Assembly (NCBI RefSeq): GCF_947179165.1
Contig: NC_077248.1
Span: forward strand, 46,650,232-46,714,231
Reading direction: 5' to 3'
DNA length: 64,000 nucleotides
Source of the DNA: Solanum dulcamara
Taxonomy: Eukaryota; Streptophyta; Magnoliopsida; Solanales; Solanaceae
Below, piece after piece: positions 11,341-23,261 of this stretch. The notes below the pieces were generated by a model. It saw only the letters and a list, made by a program, of their open reading frames with translations. It was not told where the DNA came from and made no database searches. The position numbers were made by a program, and so were the translations under genes. Each line of letters opens with the position of its first letter. Positions within the stretch are counted from its first letter, which is position 1.

Positions 11341-12900
11341 GGTTCTAACTCAAACTTCAACATGGTTTTGTCTATGCATAGCTATAAATACCTTGAAGAT
11401 CTCACAGTTAGAACTCCTGGCAAAAGGAAAATCTCCCTCTCTTATTACTATCTTTATTATTTTCTTAGAAGAACCAGTCTAACTTTAGAGGTAAGGAGTA
11501 GAGTAGTTTATATTTTGTCTTCTCTTCCTTCTTGGCTTAACATGTATAGGAATCTTGATTGGAAGCCCAGGCTGGTTTCCTTGCAACACACATGGGACAC
11601 ATTCAAGTTTTTGTTTTTGTTTTTGTTTGCTGGTCTATGCAGATACATCACATTACACATCCTGGAATTTTTCTACATCAGTAACAACAAGAGGAGCCAC
11701 AAGGGAAGTGCTTCTTTTTAAGGTGACAGAATTGTTTCTAGATTTTGCCTTTTGTTTTTGTTTCTGTGCAGGTTACAAACTACAGCAGGAACAATATTCC
11801 AGCCTCTTCCAAGATTACAGCAGTTACAATAATCCAAAAGCATTCATCAGGAACACCTCTCAACAACTCCTACCAACCTGAAATTGCACCTCTTGAGCCA
11901 TCTGTGTTTGTCTGTTTATCAGTACAGATTCACAACACACTCCAGCTGTGATAATTTGAACAACTTGCAGACATGCAGCTCTACAGATTCAGCAAGATCT
12001 CAAGATCAAAAACAAGAGAAGCTGTTCCTTGCAACAAGTTTGTCAAAACTAAGGAGAAGTAGATGCCAGAAACAAACCTCTGCAGCAGCCATCAGCCCTC
12101 AACAACATGCATCATGCAACATCCAAAATCCTCCAAATTTTACAGGATATTAGCATCCCCAAAGATGGTTGAGCCCAAGAAATTTTAGCTCGAACGTATA
12201 ACCGGAGACATTAGTCGAGTGACATTGAAAAAGACAGTCGATGTTGCAGGCAGAACAGTAACTCTCAAGAGGAGCAACAGTATACATCATCAAAAATGCT
12301 CCAAATTTTGAAGGAATACAGCAACTACAATAATTGTAGAGCCTAAGAAATTTCAGCCTGAACGGAAAATCAGAGATGTTAGTCGAGAGACCTTGAAAAA
12401 GATAGTCGATTGTTATGGAACCTCTTTGTTTCTTCTTCTTTGGCAAAATCCAAATTTTAACAACTTTCAACAACTTGTATGTTAGCTATTATATGGACCC
12501 AAGAATGTAAAGCCCGAATAGATTCTCGGAAATGTTAGTCGAGCATCACAGAAGATATGAACGATATCGACCCATGCAAAGGAAATTGGGTATACTTGAT
12601 TTTCTTCAATTTAGCTAGGTTATGTACCTTAGTTGAATAGAACTAGTTTCCTATACTTGATCTTCCTAGTCGAGAGGAGTCCTCTCATTACATTTCTTCC
12701 ATTTTATTTTTGGAGGTAAGGCCTTTCACGTCCCCCTCCTTGTACTCGACAGTTTACTTTTATATATATAAGATGAAAATTTTATTAAAAAACAAAAAAA
12801 ACCTAGGAGGTAAAGTATGTTCCCCATCTCTATCTGGTTGCTATTTGCTTGTCTATCCCTCATCATCTTCCTCACTTGAATCCAAAAGACATCGATAGCT
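11341..12900 (+). other. Probable LINE 3' untranslated region plus unassigned tail
   Basis: This follows directly after the RNase H remnant and has no convincing coding frame. TTTTTG runs at about 11610-11630 and 11748-11765 and the drift of composition suggest LINE 3' UTR. An A-rich stretch at about 12780-12802 could be the remains of the poly(A) tail; if so, the LINE ends there. A set of about 167-bp degenerate repeats lies at 12169-12560. I could not find a target-site duplication that fixes the end. Confidence 0.4.
12169..12560 (+). repeat. Three degenerate ~167-bp tandem units
   Basis: The phrases GAGCCCAAGAAATTTTAGC...TTAGTCGAG...GAAAAAGACAGTCGAT (from 12169) and GAGCCTAAGAAATTTCAGC...TTAGTCGAG...GAAAAAGATAGTCGAT (from 12336) repeat at a spacing of about 167 bp. 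A weaker third copy (AAGCCCGAATAGATTC...TTAGTCGAG) starts at about 12511. The first two units are roughly 80% alike by eye. This lies in the presumed LINE 3' region. Function unknown. Confidence 0.7.
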
Positions 12901-13387
12901 AGGTAATTCCTAGTTCACCGACGACCAAGATAGAGGGCTTGAATATGCCATTACACTTATCGTAGGAGCTGGCTTGACATAGTGCTCTGTCATAAGAACC
13001 ACTGGCATGGCTTTTGGAACCACTTTCCTGTTCATCTGATGCTCTGGGGAACTTGTCATTGGGCCTTTTGAGAGATTGGTCTGTATAACATAATTAGGGT
13101 CTTTTGAGGGGTTAGTCTCAATCGAGTAACGGGGACTCTGCCTGCTTGGTCCTGGAGCCTGAGGTCCCATATATACCCTGGGGGCCTTCTCTGCACCCCA
13201 TCCACTATCCGGAGCTAGCCTTTCTATTTTTCACCTCAGCCTGTACCCACCTGCAAGAAAGGAGGTCAGAAATAAATTTTCCTTAGACGTATTACTATAC
13301 TCCTAGTAGTGCGTCAGAGAGGGAGTATCCTAATAGAATAGCTCTATCGCACGATCTAAGACAAGAAAGAAGGATAACATCTTAAAT
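12900..13387 (-). other. 5' leader part of element A, with an unexplained Pro/Ser-rich frame
   Basis: Near 13345-13387, on the minus strand, the sequence matches the element C leader just downstream of its primer site (motifs ATGTTACCTTCTTTC and GATCGTGCGATAGAGC at about 34910-34945). Further in (12910-13260) it no longer resembles element C. A minus-strand frame of 86 codons at 12910-13170 begins MGPQAPGPSRQSPRYSIE and is rich in Pro, Ser and Lys. It has no family I recognise; a gag remnant or captured host sequence are both possible. The missing 105 bases of leader between here and the LTR are found at 20293-20397. Confidence 0.55.
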
Positions 13388-16300
13388 TGTCACGACCCAA
13401 CCCCGTAGGCCGCGATAGGGTTCCGACCTGGACCCTCTTATGCACACCTATTATATATAAGAACTATACCTAAGCACCCCAATGGGTTATAACATCTTCT
13501 TATACACGTAGCCCCTTTCATTTGTATCATAATATAAAGGGGCACGTAAGCCGATAAGGATGCCATAACATAACAATACTTACTACACGCCATATAGGCA
13601 AAATTGAAGTAAACTTACAAATAACACACTCACACATGTCTACATACCTCTATGAATAGTAGTGGTAACATATGGAGGGTCAGGGCCCCCGTTGTACCCC
13701 TGAAAAAACAAATATATACATAAGAGGAATAGTACCCAAAAACCTAGGCTCCAAAACAGTAGAGCACTTACAACATGGCTTAGCTGAAATCCTAAGCTGG
13801 CGGATCTCTGAAATGAACATCTGTACCTACGGGCATGAAACACAGCCCTTCAAATAAAGTGGGGTCAGTACGATATATGTATTGAGTATATAAAGAATAA
13901 CATAACATAACTGAGATAAAAACTAAAACAGGGATGCAGGAAATAAATATAACATTTAACAACTCACTGTACTTGCATCTTAGGACATGTAGTCATATAC
14001 ATTCTCATACACTGTACCCGGCCTGGGACTTAATGAATAATCGTATACATTTTGATATATACAATCACACACGTACCATCATATTACAATACATACCATC
14101 AATGAATAATCGTATCGTCATAACATATTACCATGCCTCACATATGGAATTGTCTCCTCGTACATGGAATTATATGTACTCGGCCCGAGACTCGGTAAAA
14201 AAAGTAGTAAAATTACGCCCGATATAATATCTGGCCCATCGTGGGATGCGGAGAAAAAAGGGTTGCAGTCTGCACGAGTAGAGTAGTGAGAAACCATATG
14301 CAACTAAGTCACCCTCTGAGAATCAATGAAACAGTCAATTAAATCATCACTTGAAGACTAGGAAACTAATTATCCGAAGTACCCTTTAGATGTCATTAGG
14401 AATTACATCAATTGGGGCCTCAGGAATCATAGACATGCATCAAGACAATACCACATAGGTCATGCAAGCAAATACACAACTTATGCAATCAGAAACCATT
14501 ATCACTGTAGAGCCTTTAAGATGAGGAGCTGGTACCACCACTTACTATTCACTATATAGAAGGCTTGAGAATAGTAGTTTAGCTACTTTCAGACTTTTAA
14601 TGTTCAGAAGTGACTACAAGTCATGAGTTATACTCGGAGCTCATAATTGGAATTAGCTCTAAACCCATATCATATATCATTTCACTTACAATTAATCCAT
14701 TCCAAAGGAACGACGAGATAGGATTTACATGTACTACTTTTCATCATATAAAAGACTTGAAGGCAACAACTCAGCTATTGCAGGAGTTCTAACATCAAGA
14801 AGTGGGAAAGACTTATGAATCATACTTGGGGTTTTATGAGTTGAATTATCCCCACATTTCATATACATATCAATCATAACTTATATCTAAGACATGCCAA
14901 AGGAAAGAAGAATAGCTCTACATACATGTTATGGATTACTCGCATCCAAGCTCGCTTCGTTACTTCTTTAACCTATTTAACACGAAGGTAATACCAAGGT
15001 TAGTGACCTTCGACTTTCCAACTTGCAATTCTACTACCAACTATCCATAGGAACCAATTCCTTATTCGCCTTTCTCGACTAGTCTATTAGTTAGTTAGAA
15101 GTTAACGGAATTCAGGCAGTATCTCCTCTATAACTCGCCCTATACGAACTTCCAATTACAAACTCAACTAATACATCCAACAAACAACAACAATCCTCAG
15201 CCTATACACAAGTAAACCACTTCAACATTACATAATACAAAATCCAAACAACTCACCTAAAACTACGATACCAAAATAGAGTTTTTAATCTCTATTTCAT
15301 AACACCTTTAACCACACGAAATGGGGTGTCATGTGGATGAAAACAGCAGTATATACAGTCATTTTTAGTCATGTTCCATCCCTGAAACACTACAAAACAA
15401 CACCCAACACAACACCACAATAACAATGACTTTAGACAAACTATAACCCATTAAAATTACTTCACATCAGCCCCTACATGACCTGAAACGTTCTTTAGTC
15501 ATAACATGTATATTTTTATGTTTCCAATCCATATTTATACCTTTATAACATGTCCAAACCCATACCAAAATGTGGGAGAGGAGAACCAAGCCATACCTTG
15601 CTAAAAATCAACTTCGGAAACCCCTTAATGTGCTGAAAATTGGTGGGGCTGTTTGCTGCACTTCCTGCTGCCCCAAATAATTAATTTACGCTATTCAACA
15701 CTGTTATGTAACCGTAGAATACCTTAAATAATTAATTCACAGATTAAAAAGGTTGATTTTGAACTTCATTCGCGAAGGAACTAGACTTTTGATGGGCAGC
15801 ACTTTTTTATGCGGCTGCGCTACCCAGCGCCTAACCTTGTCTCCCCTACTCCTCTTCAGGTTAAAGCTCAAGTGGGGAGTACTGCCCAAGAGATTGCATC
15901 ATAAGATATGCTCTCTAAGGACATCCGCTACCTATTCTTTTTCCAAGTTTAGAAAGACTGGTTCGGAAACATAGCGGGGTTTCTCAAGCTTAGGAAAGGA
16001 GGCGAACGGTTCATCAAGCCATTTTTTGCCTCAAGTCCCTCTTTGCGAATTCACAGTTGAACCTTGATGGGAAATCACCATCCACCCAGTGCCGCTACCC
16101 ACTTCTACTAAGGCAGGGTAGAAGTTTTGTATAAATGTATCGCCATGCTTTTAAGTATTTTGATTTAAGGCAAAAACAATTCTCAATGCCCTTACGAGGT
16201 AGTGATGAGTTAAAATACTCGTGTTGGCATGGAAGTCAGCCCGATAAACTGGTTCCATTCTGAGTCAATTGAATGATCAAGGCATCGATTACTTCCACCT

Positions 16301-18295
16301 GTGGCCTTCTTCGACCGCCTTGACACCTTAATATCATGGAACCCCCATAAGCACTGAATTGGCGAACTATTTTAGAATATAGAAATGCCGAAAATGAAGA
16401 AGGCCAATTTGCTCTTGAACAGAGTTGGTCTGCTGATAAGAAAATGGAGTTAGATTCGGTCCGACTCAAGCGAGTTAGTGAAAGGCGTGGCAATGGGGAG
16501 TTCAGTCCAGGAGGCTAGTCTGGACTCGCTGTGTCATTCTAAAAGATGCGAAAACCACCTTTCTATCTAGACTAGTAATTTATGGTGTAGCCAGCCTCTT
16601 TTTTCTTCTTTATCCGGTCGCTGCTTTCTTATTGAAATCCCTTTTTTTGTCAGTGTTTTGGATCGGGAGTAATCACTAGTGATAGGGCAAAAATAGGGGG
16701 GAAGGACAAAGAAAAATAGTAAGTCAGGTTCCATAAATCCGTAGCCAGAAAAAGAAATTGTTTTTTTTTGTTTTTTTTGGAAAGTATTTTCTTGCGACCT
16801 GTGGCCCACACCTCCTATTTGTTCAGGGCAGGCGGCCAACTCAAAGAGGGAAATGCAAGGGGCGTAAGCGGTCTTTTTTGCCTCAGAAAAAGACTACTAG
16901 GAATTTAGACTGACGGCGTACCTAATTGGATTCTTATGTTTAATCCAGGAGCATACAATTGCCAACTGTAAACAATCACATGAATTGTTCAACCCATCTG
17001 AATTACGCCTAACAACTCCCATGCTTTTTGTTGGTCAACAACCAACTAAAATCTCTACACTTCTTACTCGACAGGACTTAGATCTGGTCTTTGAAGGAAT
17101 CAAAAAAAGGAGACGCGACCCAAGATTCTATTTTCTCATCAATCCAATCCCCGTTCATGTTTTTTCTTTTTCTTATCAATGAATAGATCTCGACAGAGAG
17201 GGGACTCTTTGATACCTGCTAACTCCTAGGATGAGAAGTAGGTCCCTTGTTTTCGTTTCAGTGTAGAAGCAAACTCTCCAAATTATGACCAAATTTTCCT
17301 TGGATTTAGAACACTCTTTCCTCGGATAGAGACAAAGCTAAAGAAGCCTATTAAATCTATCGTTTGGGCAGATAATAAATTAAAAGTTGCTCCTACTACT
17401 CAGCCGCAAAAAAAGAAAACGGGAATGCTAAATTTGCGATTTTTCTAGTTAGAATGGCTCGCCTGGCATGACAGAAGAAAGTCAAACTCGATTGAAGGCA
17501 GGCAAAAGGAGAGCAACTTCGGGTCACTCCTCAGAAAGATTCTTCATTCGAGTTAGCTTCTTTTTCTCCTCGATAGGGTCGAGAAAGGGCATAAACTCCC
17601 ATAAAAGTGGAATTTGGTAATTGTAAATGGAAGTGATTCTTTTCATAACCCCAATACATTTTATGTGCAGATACTAGAATAGCATGATAAAAATAAAAGA
17701 TTATGTCCAATTTGAAGCCCGCATCGCGTAAGGCCAAGAGTTCTGTCATTCCTCTTTGTCAACTCGAAGTCTAAGGCAAGGAACTTTCCATTCCATTTTC
17801 TTTTCTTTTCATAGGCTCTTTTATTGAGACCAAATCATTTCTTCTTTCAAAAGAGTTCCCCCCTCCCGCTATTAGCTTAAAGCAATAGAGGGCAGCTATA
17901 ACAATGAGTAATTTTTTAATTTCTAAATAGCAGTACCAAAAAAACACACTTCGACATCAAAAAAGCGTATTCGTAAAAATATTTGGAAAAAGAAGGGGTA
18001 TTGGGGAAGCCTCTGCCCCGTGTAATGTGTTGCCTGGTGACAAATCACCAACTCAGGAGTCATTCGGTAATCTTCTTCTGAAGGTAGGCATTTCCCCACG
18101 AAGCGAGCGAGTTCCCTATTCCGTATCTCATCTATCTTATCTGCAAGGGCAAGGGATCCAATTTGGTATCTTGTGTACGAATTCATGTTGAGGGCGCTTA
18201 TGCCCCGACGGTGGGGCCTTATAGGGAAGATAGAGACCAATCACTTTGATCATGGTTGTTCTAGCCAAGCCGACCAAGAGAGCTTCGGATCCAGC

Positions 18296-18379
18296 TAGCC
18301 ATCCCTTAGAAGGTATTGTTAAAAGATCATCAATTCCTAATGAAATGGATGTCGCAGTAGCTTGTTGGAACCCTAGAGT
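18296..18379 (-). pseudogene. rpoC2: Plastid rpoC2 fragment, second copy
   Basis: The translated segment is identical to that at 3445-3528 ([17 protein letters not shown] and [10 protein letters not shown]). It is about 28 residues long and not functional. Confidence 0.8.
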
Positions 18380-18967
18380 TACTCGTAGTCCATCAGCTTT
18401 TTTCTTAGGTAGTAATCTTTCCTTTCTTTCCCTTTCATCATGCTGGCCTAAGACGCATCTCATGGAGATGGAAGGAGACGTCTTGCAAGCCAAAGACTTT
18501 GACAGGTGTCGGTAGGCACGCCTCTAATAAGGGCTCGATCCTGAGAAATTTAGATTGTGACCTACCAGTTACCGACTCGGAGCAATCAAGCTTAGAGACT
18601 AATTTGAATGAAACTTGACTTCTGAGTTCTTAGCCAAAATTGACGAAATAAATAGTTTTTAAGTAAGTGCGTAGCTCAACAAGAAATTTCCTTACCTACA
18701 ATCTGAAGTTTTACGCTTCATAGAAGAAATGGCTCTATAGGATGCTCATTTGAAACCTTTGTCCGGTCAATGCGAGAAAGAGAGATGTTCCTCTCTGTTC
18801 GTATCTCTTTTTCCAATTTTTGTCTCGATTAGTTCACAAGATTAATAGAAAATAGAAAGCCCCCGCCCGTTTAAGCCCCATCTTCTCTCTTTGACTTTAT
18901 CCCGCCTGATCGGTAGAATCTGCTGCTCTATTCTCTCCGTAACAGCTTCCAACATTAAGTCCTTTAT

Positions 18968-19000
18968 TCCTCAGTAGCTCAGTGGTAGAGCGGTCGGCTG
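18968..19000 (+). pseudogene. trnN-GUU: Truncated tRNA-Asn(GUU), second copy
   Basis: The 33-base 5' portion is as at 4117-4149, cut before the anticodon. The flanking base before it differs from copy 1 (ATTCC versus GTTCC). Confidence 0.8.
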
Positions 19001-19343
19001 GTATGCGAAAAGGAACCAAATCCAGGGGCGGAACAGGCATCTGTGCTCTTCCAGCGAAAAAAAAGACTCTTAGACTCACTCCAAGTATGAGGGTTCCGCA
19101 TTGGTCGTAACCCGATTCGAGAACTTTCTCTGATAGATTACCTTCACCAAGTCATCGCCAGCAATCAGCTCTTATCCCTTGGTGTCAAAGGGCGAGTTCC
19201 TTTCTTGTCATGCCCAAAAACTTTCTTTATTCTCATTGGAGAAAGACGGGACCTCTTGGATCCGGTAGGAGCAGGAGTAGGTAAGTTAGTATCGATCCGG
19301 TGAATTTTGTTTAAAGTTCTATTTTTTTAGAGGGAAAGGCAAT

Positions 19344-19572
19344 ATGAATGTTCTATCATGGTCCATCAATACTCTAAAGGGGTTATACGATATATCCAGT
19401 GTGGAAGTAGGCCAATATTTCTATTGGCAAATAGGGGGTTCCAAGTACATGGCCAAGTACTTATTACTTCTTGGGTTGTAATTGCTATCTTATTAGGTTC
19501 AGCCACTCTAGCTGTTCGGAACCCACAAACCATTCCGACCAGGGGTCAGAATTTCTTCAAATATGTTCTTGG
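19344..19572 (+). pseudogene. atpI: Plastid atpI 5' fragment, second copy
   Basis: It has the same start, the same missing base and the same end point as 4493-4721. The shared 1-base loss shows that the frameshift predates the duplication. Confidence 0.9.
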
Positions 19573-19814
19573 AGGTCTTACCTTGTTCTTGTGGCTGTCG
19601 CGACTCTCTCTTCTCTCTCTAAAGTTTTCTCTCAACTTTTCCAAGTCCAAAATGCTGAAAATGAAAGCTTAGTCATAAGACTAAGCATATATATCCTTTA
19701 TTTGGGTGTGACATGTGGCAGCTTCTAGGGGTGATATGTGGTAGCCCCCTAGGGTACCACCTCAATCATGCACACACTTCTTTGCAGCCACATGGTAGTA
19801 TGGTACCCACCTTA

Positions 19815-19965
19815 AGTAAGTGTGTCACCTACTTGGTCCAAGTAGGTGCATCACCTATTTATTCCAAGTAGGTGCATCACCTGCTTGCTTTCAAGTAGGT
19901 GTATCACCTATTTGCTTCCGAGTAGGTGCATCACCTGCTTGCTTCCGAGTAGGTGCTACGCCTCC
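19815..19965. repeat. Minisatellite of 26-27 bp in the U3 of LTR B
   Basis: Units start at 19815, 19841, 19867, 19894, 19921 and 19948 (partial). Each begins AGTAGGTGCATCACCT and ends with a GCTTGCTTCCG-like spacer. The core AGGTGCATCACCT is a near-palindrome. Elements C at 31479-31500 and 38905-38925 contain a related single palindrome, AAGTAGGTGACCCACCTACT, at the same U3 position. The array is absent from the LTRs of element A. Confidence 0.85.
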
Positions 19966-20292
19966 TTTCGTCTCTTCCGTGGGTTCATAATCTCATCTTA
20001 CTTTAGGAGCCTATGCAATCCTTGCACGAAAGATCAACATGTACTCCAGTAGCTTAAGTATGTAAGATATCCCAGTTGGTAGCTTACGCAAGTAAGTCAA
20101 GTCCCACGATTAGTTATTTTGGCCCACAACTCATTTCAAATATTTATAACCCTATTTACAACCTTCACTCTTATGGGGCATATGTCCTCTCTTCGTTAGA
20201 GTTATTTGACAATGTTATAGATAATCTGGGTCACAGGGCAACCTTTAAGATGCTTAAGAAGACGTTCCGAAGCACAACGGTACAGGGTATAT

Positions 20293-20397
20293 CTGTAGCC
20301 TCCAGTTTATAGATGTGAGCAGAACACACTAATAACCAGGACTTTACTAGACATGATCTGTGGACATTCCAAGGAAGGACCGCTCTGATACCACTTC
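20293..20397 (-). other. Leader of element A next to its 5' LTR
   Basis: This aligns base for base (with substitutions) to the reverse of 34792-34890 in element C: the primer site, then the segment with GGAATGTCCACAG and CCTGGTTATTAGTG. It is the part of A's leader that is missing at 13387, showing that LTR B was inserted between the two. Confidence 0.8.
20382..20393 (-). other. Primer-binding site of element A (tRNA initiator Met)
   Basis: The minus strand reads TGGTATCAGAGC, the exact complement of the 3' end of plant initiator-Met tRNA. It lies 4 bases from the U5 end of the LTR that starts at 20398. This is standard for Tekay chromoviruses. Confidence 0.9.
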
Positions 20398-21194
20398 TGT
20401 CATGACCCAACCCCATAGGCCGTGACCGGTGCTCGAACTGGACACTCGCATATACCCCTGCTAACTATAAGTAAACTTGTCCCCTATTTATGCTATAATG
20501 TATTGAAAGGAACAATATCATATGATCTGATGAGGCTATCGTAACATGTAGGATAATCCCATAATAAAATCCCATGCAAACCGACAAGGCTGCCATGGCA
20601 AAGTGGACGTCCCAAAATATTCGCTTTACAGGCACCACTACACATACATACATTTACAATCTACATATACGTATACACAACCTACATACATGTGTACCTA
20701 ACCCACATACATGTCTATCGACCTCTAAGAGTAAAAACAGTAACATAAGACTAGACAGGGCCCCCTCTATACCCGTGAATATGTAAATATATAAATTGAG
20801 GGTTAGTACCAAAATCTAGGCTCCAACACAATGGAGCGCTTCTGAACTACTGAGCAGGACTCCTATGCATGCGGATCCCCAAAGTGTGTATCTGAACCTG
20901 CGAGCATGAAATGTAGCCCTCCCCAAAAAATTAGGGTCAGTACGACGTATGTACTGAGTATACAAAGCATAACTAGAAGAATATCTGAAATAAAGAGAGC
21001 TAGGGGGATAAATACTTTACTTAAGAAAACACTATACATGTACCTTGTTGATCATAAAAACATGCATGCTCATATTATACAATATAGCCAGGCCTTTCAA
21101 GGACTCGTGAATCATAACTGTAGGACCATCATAGGGTTTGGTGCCATCATCACCTTATCATATCACATCATCATACATATATATATACATACAT

Positions 21195-21360
21195 ACCCGG
21201 CCCTCTATTGAGGGAATCAGTAAGTCATTCATGTTATTGCATTATCATTTCCTCATATAGCGTACCCGACCCTTTAGTAAGGGACTCGATGAGTCGTTCA
21301 GGTCATTGCACTATCATGTCTTTGTATAGCGTACCCGACCTTTTAGTAAGGGACTCAATG
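21195..21360 (-). repeat. LTR repeat block with palindromic CCC-GGG cores
   Basis: The phrase CATATAGCGTACCCGACC...GGGACTC occurs at about 21254-21285 and 21323-21355 (about 69-70 bp apart), with a diverged first copy at 21193-21216. Each has an inverted-repeat core: CCCTCTATTGAGGG (21201), CCCTTTAGTAAGGG (21270) and CCTTTTAGTAAGGG (21339). It corresponds to the 50-bp arrays of element C. Confidence 0.75.
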
Positions 21361-23185
21361 GATAAAGAAGTAAACTACGCACGATTACGTACCCAGCCTG
21401 GAACTCAATGATAGGACGGGTTATAGCATACACGAGTAGAGTAATGAGTAACCATATGCAATTTAAATCGTATTTGAGACTCGATGGAATACTCAAAATA
21501 TCCTATCATTCAAAAACGAAGACAAGAGTCATATCAAGTGCCTTTTTATTGCCACTATACGTTAGATCCAAATGGAACATTTGGAATCATATACCCATAT
21601 CAAGTCATCAACAAATATCTTTTGGGAATCAAGAAGTTGGTTATCCTAGTGGCTTTAAGAAGAGGAACTTTCTTGGAATCGTATACACTTCATCTATTTG
21701 TTTCATAAAGATTTTGCAAAAAGGAAAGGAAGATTAGCTTTACATACTTACTACTTCCCAATGTATAGAAAAACTTGAGAAGCAATGGCTCAATTATTGC
21801 AAGAGTTCCAACATTAGAGGATAAGTAAGAAACACTTAGGAATGGAGTTACCTCTGAGATTTTTTCATCTTTTAAGTACACCTAGGACATGCCAAAAGAA
21901 GAGAAAGGATAGGCTTTATATAATCTCTACTTTCCCTCATGGAGTCATCATATACATATATTCTGAGGATCGTACGTTCCGATCCTTATATAGCAACATA
22001 TGCCGAGGAACGTACGACCCGATCCTTATATAGTAACATATGCTGAGGAATGTTCAGCCCGATCCTTATATAGTAACATATATCATAATTGGACCATCAA
22101 GGGAATCGGTACCATAATCATTTTATCATAACATCATAAATTATGTCAAAGACATATCAAGAGAGAAGAAGGGTAGTTTTACATACTTATGACAAAAACA
22201 TGCCAAGAGAAAGAAGGTAGCTTCACATACCTCTTTAGGGATTAATCATAACACAGCTTGCCTCAATATCTCCTTAACCTATTTAACATGAAATTAATAC
22301 TAAGATTAATAACCTTTCATTTTCCAATTTCCAGCTCTACACCCAAGTAGTCATAGGAACCATTCCCTTATCTATTTCCCTCGACTAGCTTATTAATTGT
22401 TCTGAAGTTGACAAAAATCAGGTAGCATCTCCCCTATAACTTTTCCTATCCAACTGTTAATCTTAGAATACATATTATCAACAACAACCAGCAGTTATAT
22501 ATACAATCAAATCACTTCAACGTTACTCAATACAACTCCAAACAACTAGCTCAAAACTATGATACCAAATAGAGTTTTTAGCCTTTATTTCATAAAACCT
22601 TTAACAATACGAAATGGAGGTTCACGTGGCTAAAACCAGAAGTTATCACACCCCTTTTATAACACTTTACATCCCTGCAACACGCTATCCAACCATCTTC
22701 AACCGCAGCACCACAATCACCACACACAACTCTACTTTGATTTAACGCTAGCGACTTCAATTTAGTTTGTTTCTAACGTCAAACATCCTTATGCAATATT
22801 TCCACTTCCAGCCTCATTTAATACATGTAATATACCCCATAGCAATATCACAAACTTCAATTTAAAAGGGGAAAAACTTATCTTGTCCGAAACTCGCCAA
22901 AACTCGTCTCGGAAGCTCTTCTAGCGCAACTGAAACTTTATGGCTATTTTTTGTACGTTTGGGGCTTCTACAAACCATAAATTTAAATTAATAACGCCTT
23001 CATACCTTCTTGTTATACCCCATATAATTAATTCATGGAACAGAATCGGAGAACTTACCTTTTTCTCCTCCCAAAACCGTAGCTCTTTCTTCTCTCTAGC
23101 TTAAGTTTCTCTTCTCTTCTTTTTGTTTTTCTAGACCATTATTGGATGAAGATGACACTTATTGGATTAATATGAAATTAAAGTC

Positions 23186-23191
<6 letters not shown>

Positions 23192-23259
<68 letters not shown>
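23192..23259. repeat. (TA)n microsatellite, about 68 bp
   Basis: An uninterrupted alternating TA run in the U3 half of the LTR. A short TA run (4729-4742) lies at the matching position in the left LTR of element A, exactly where the 4.7-kb duplication ends. Confidence 0.95.

Positions 23260-23261
<2 letters not shown>

Larger units (their letters stand above)
15743..19572. other. Organellar DNA insert, copy 2
   Basis: The content is as in copy 1: unassigned mitochondrial-like sequence, then rpoC2, trnN and atpI pieces. Both LTR junctions can be compared with the uninterrupted LTR at 20398-23840. The left LTR homology ends just after AATAATTAATTCA (about 15735) and the right resumes at CTTACCTT (19576). 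Only some 20 bp of LTR is missing at the junction, which fits repair of a double-strand break with organellar DNA as filler. Confidence 0.7.
14854..19580. repeat. Copy 2 of the >=4.7-kb duplication (copy 1 at 1-4729)
   Basis: This is the same sequence as 1-4729 with about 1% scattered substitutions. Here the copy sits in its natural context: LTR sequence continues uninterrupted to the left (13388-14853) and resumes on the right with CTTACCTTGTTCTTG, which aligns to CTTACCTTTTTCTCC at about 23055 in the LTR of element A. This is probably the original location and copy 1 the derived one. Confidence 0.95.
13388..20292 (-). mobile_element. LTR of element B, carrying an organellar insert, lodged in the leader of element A
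   Basis: It starts with TGTCACGACCCAACCCCG at 13388 (the U5 end of a minus-strand LTR) and runs to about 20290, where AGGGTAT matches a degraded U3 start (element C begins TGTTATACCCTG). Removing the organellar insert (about 15743-19572) leaves about 3.07 kb, near the 3.4-3.7 kb of related LTRs. On both sides the flank is the leader of element A, split cleanly: 13345-13387 and 20293-20397 join into a continuous leader homologous to element C. It behaves as a solo LTR. No 5-bp target duplication is visible (TAAAT on the left versus TCTGT on the right), so the right end may have lost a few bases. Confidence 0.75.

Noticed and set aside
13388..20292. A 5-bp target duplication around LTR B
   Set aside because: Flanks TAAAT and TCTGT do not match, and the right LTR terminus is eroded.
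23192..23259. (TA)n as a meaningful regulatory site
   Set aside because: A simple microsatellite; retained only as a possible recombination site.
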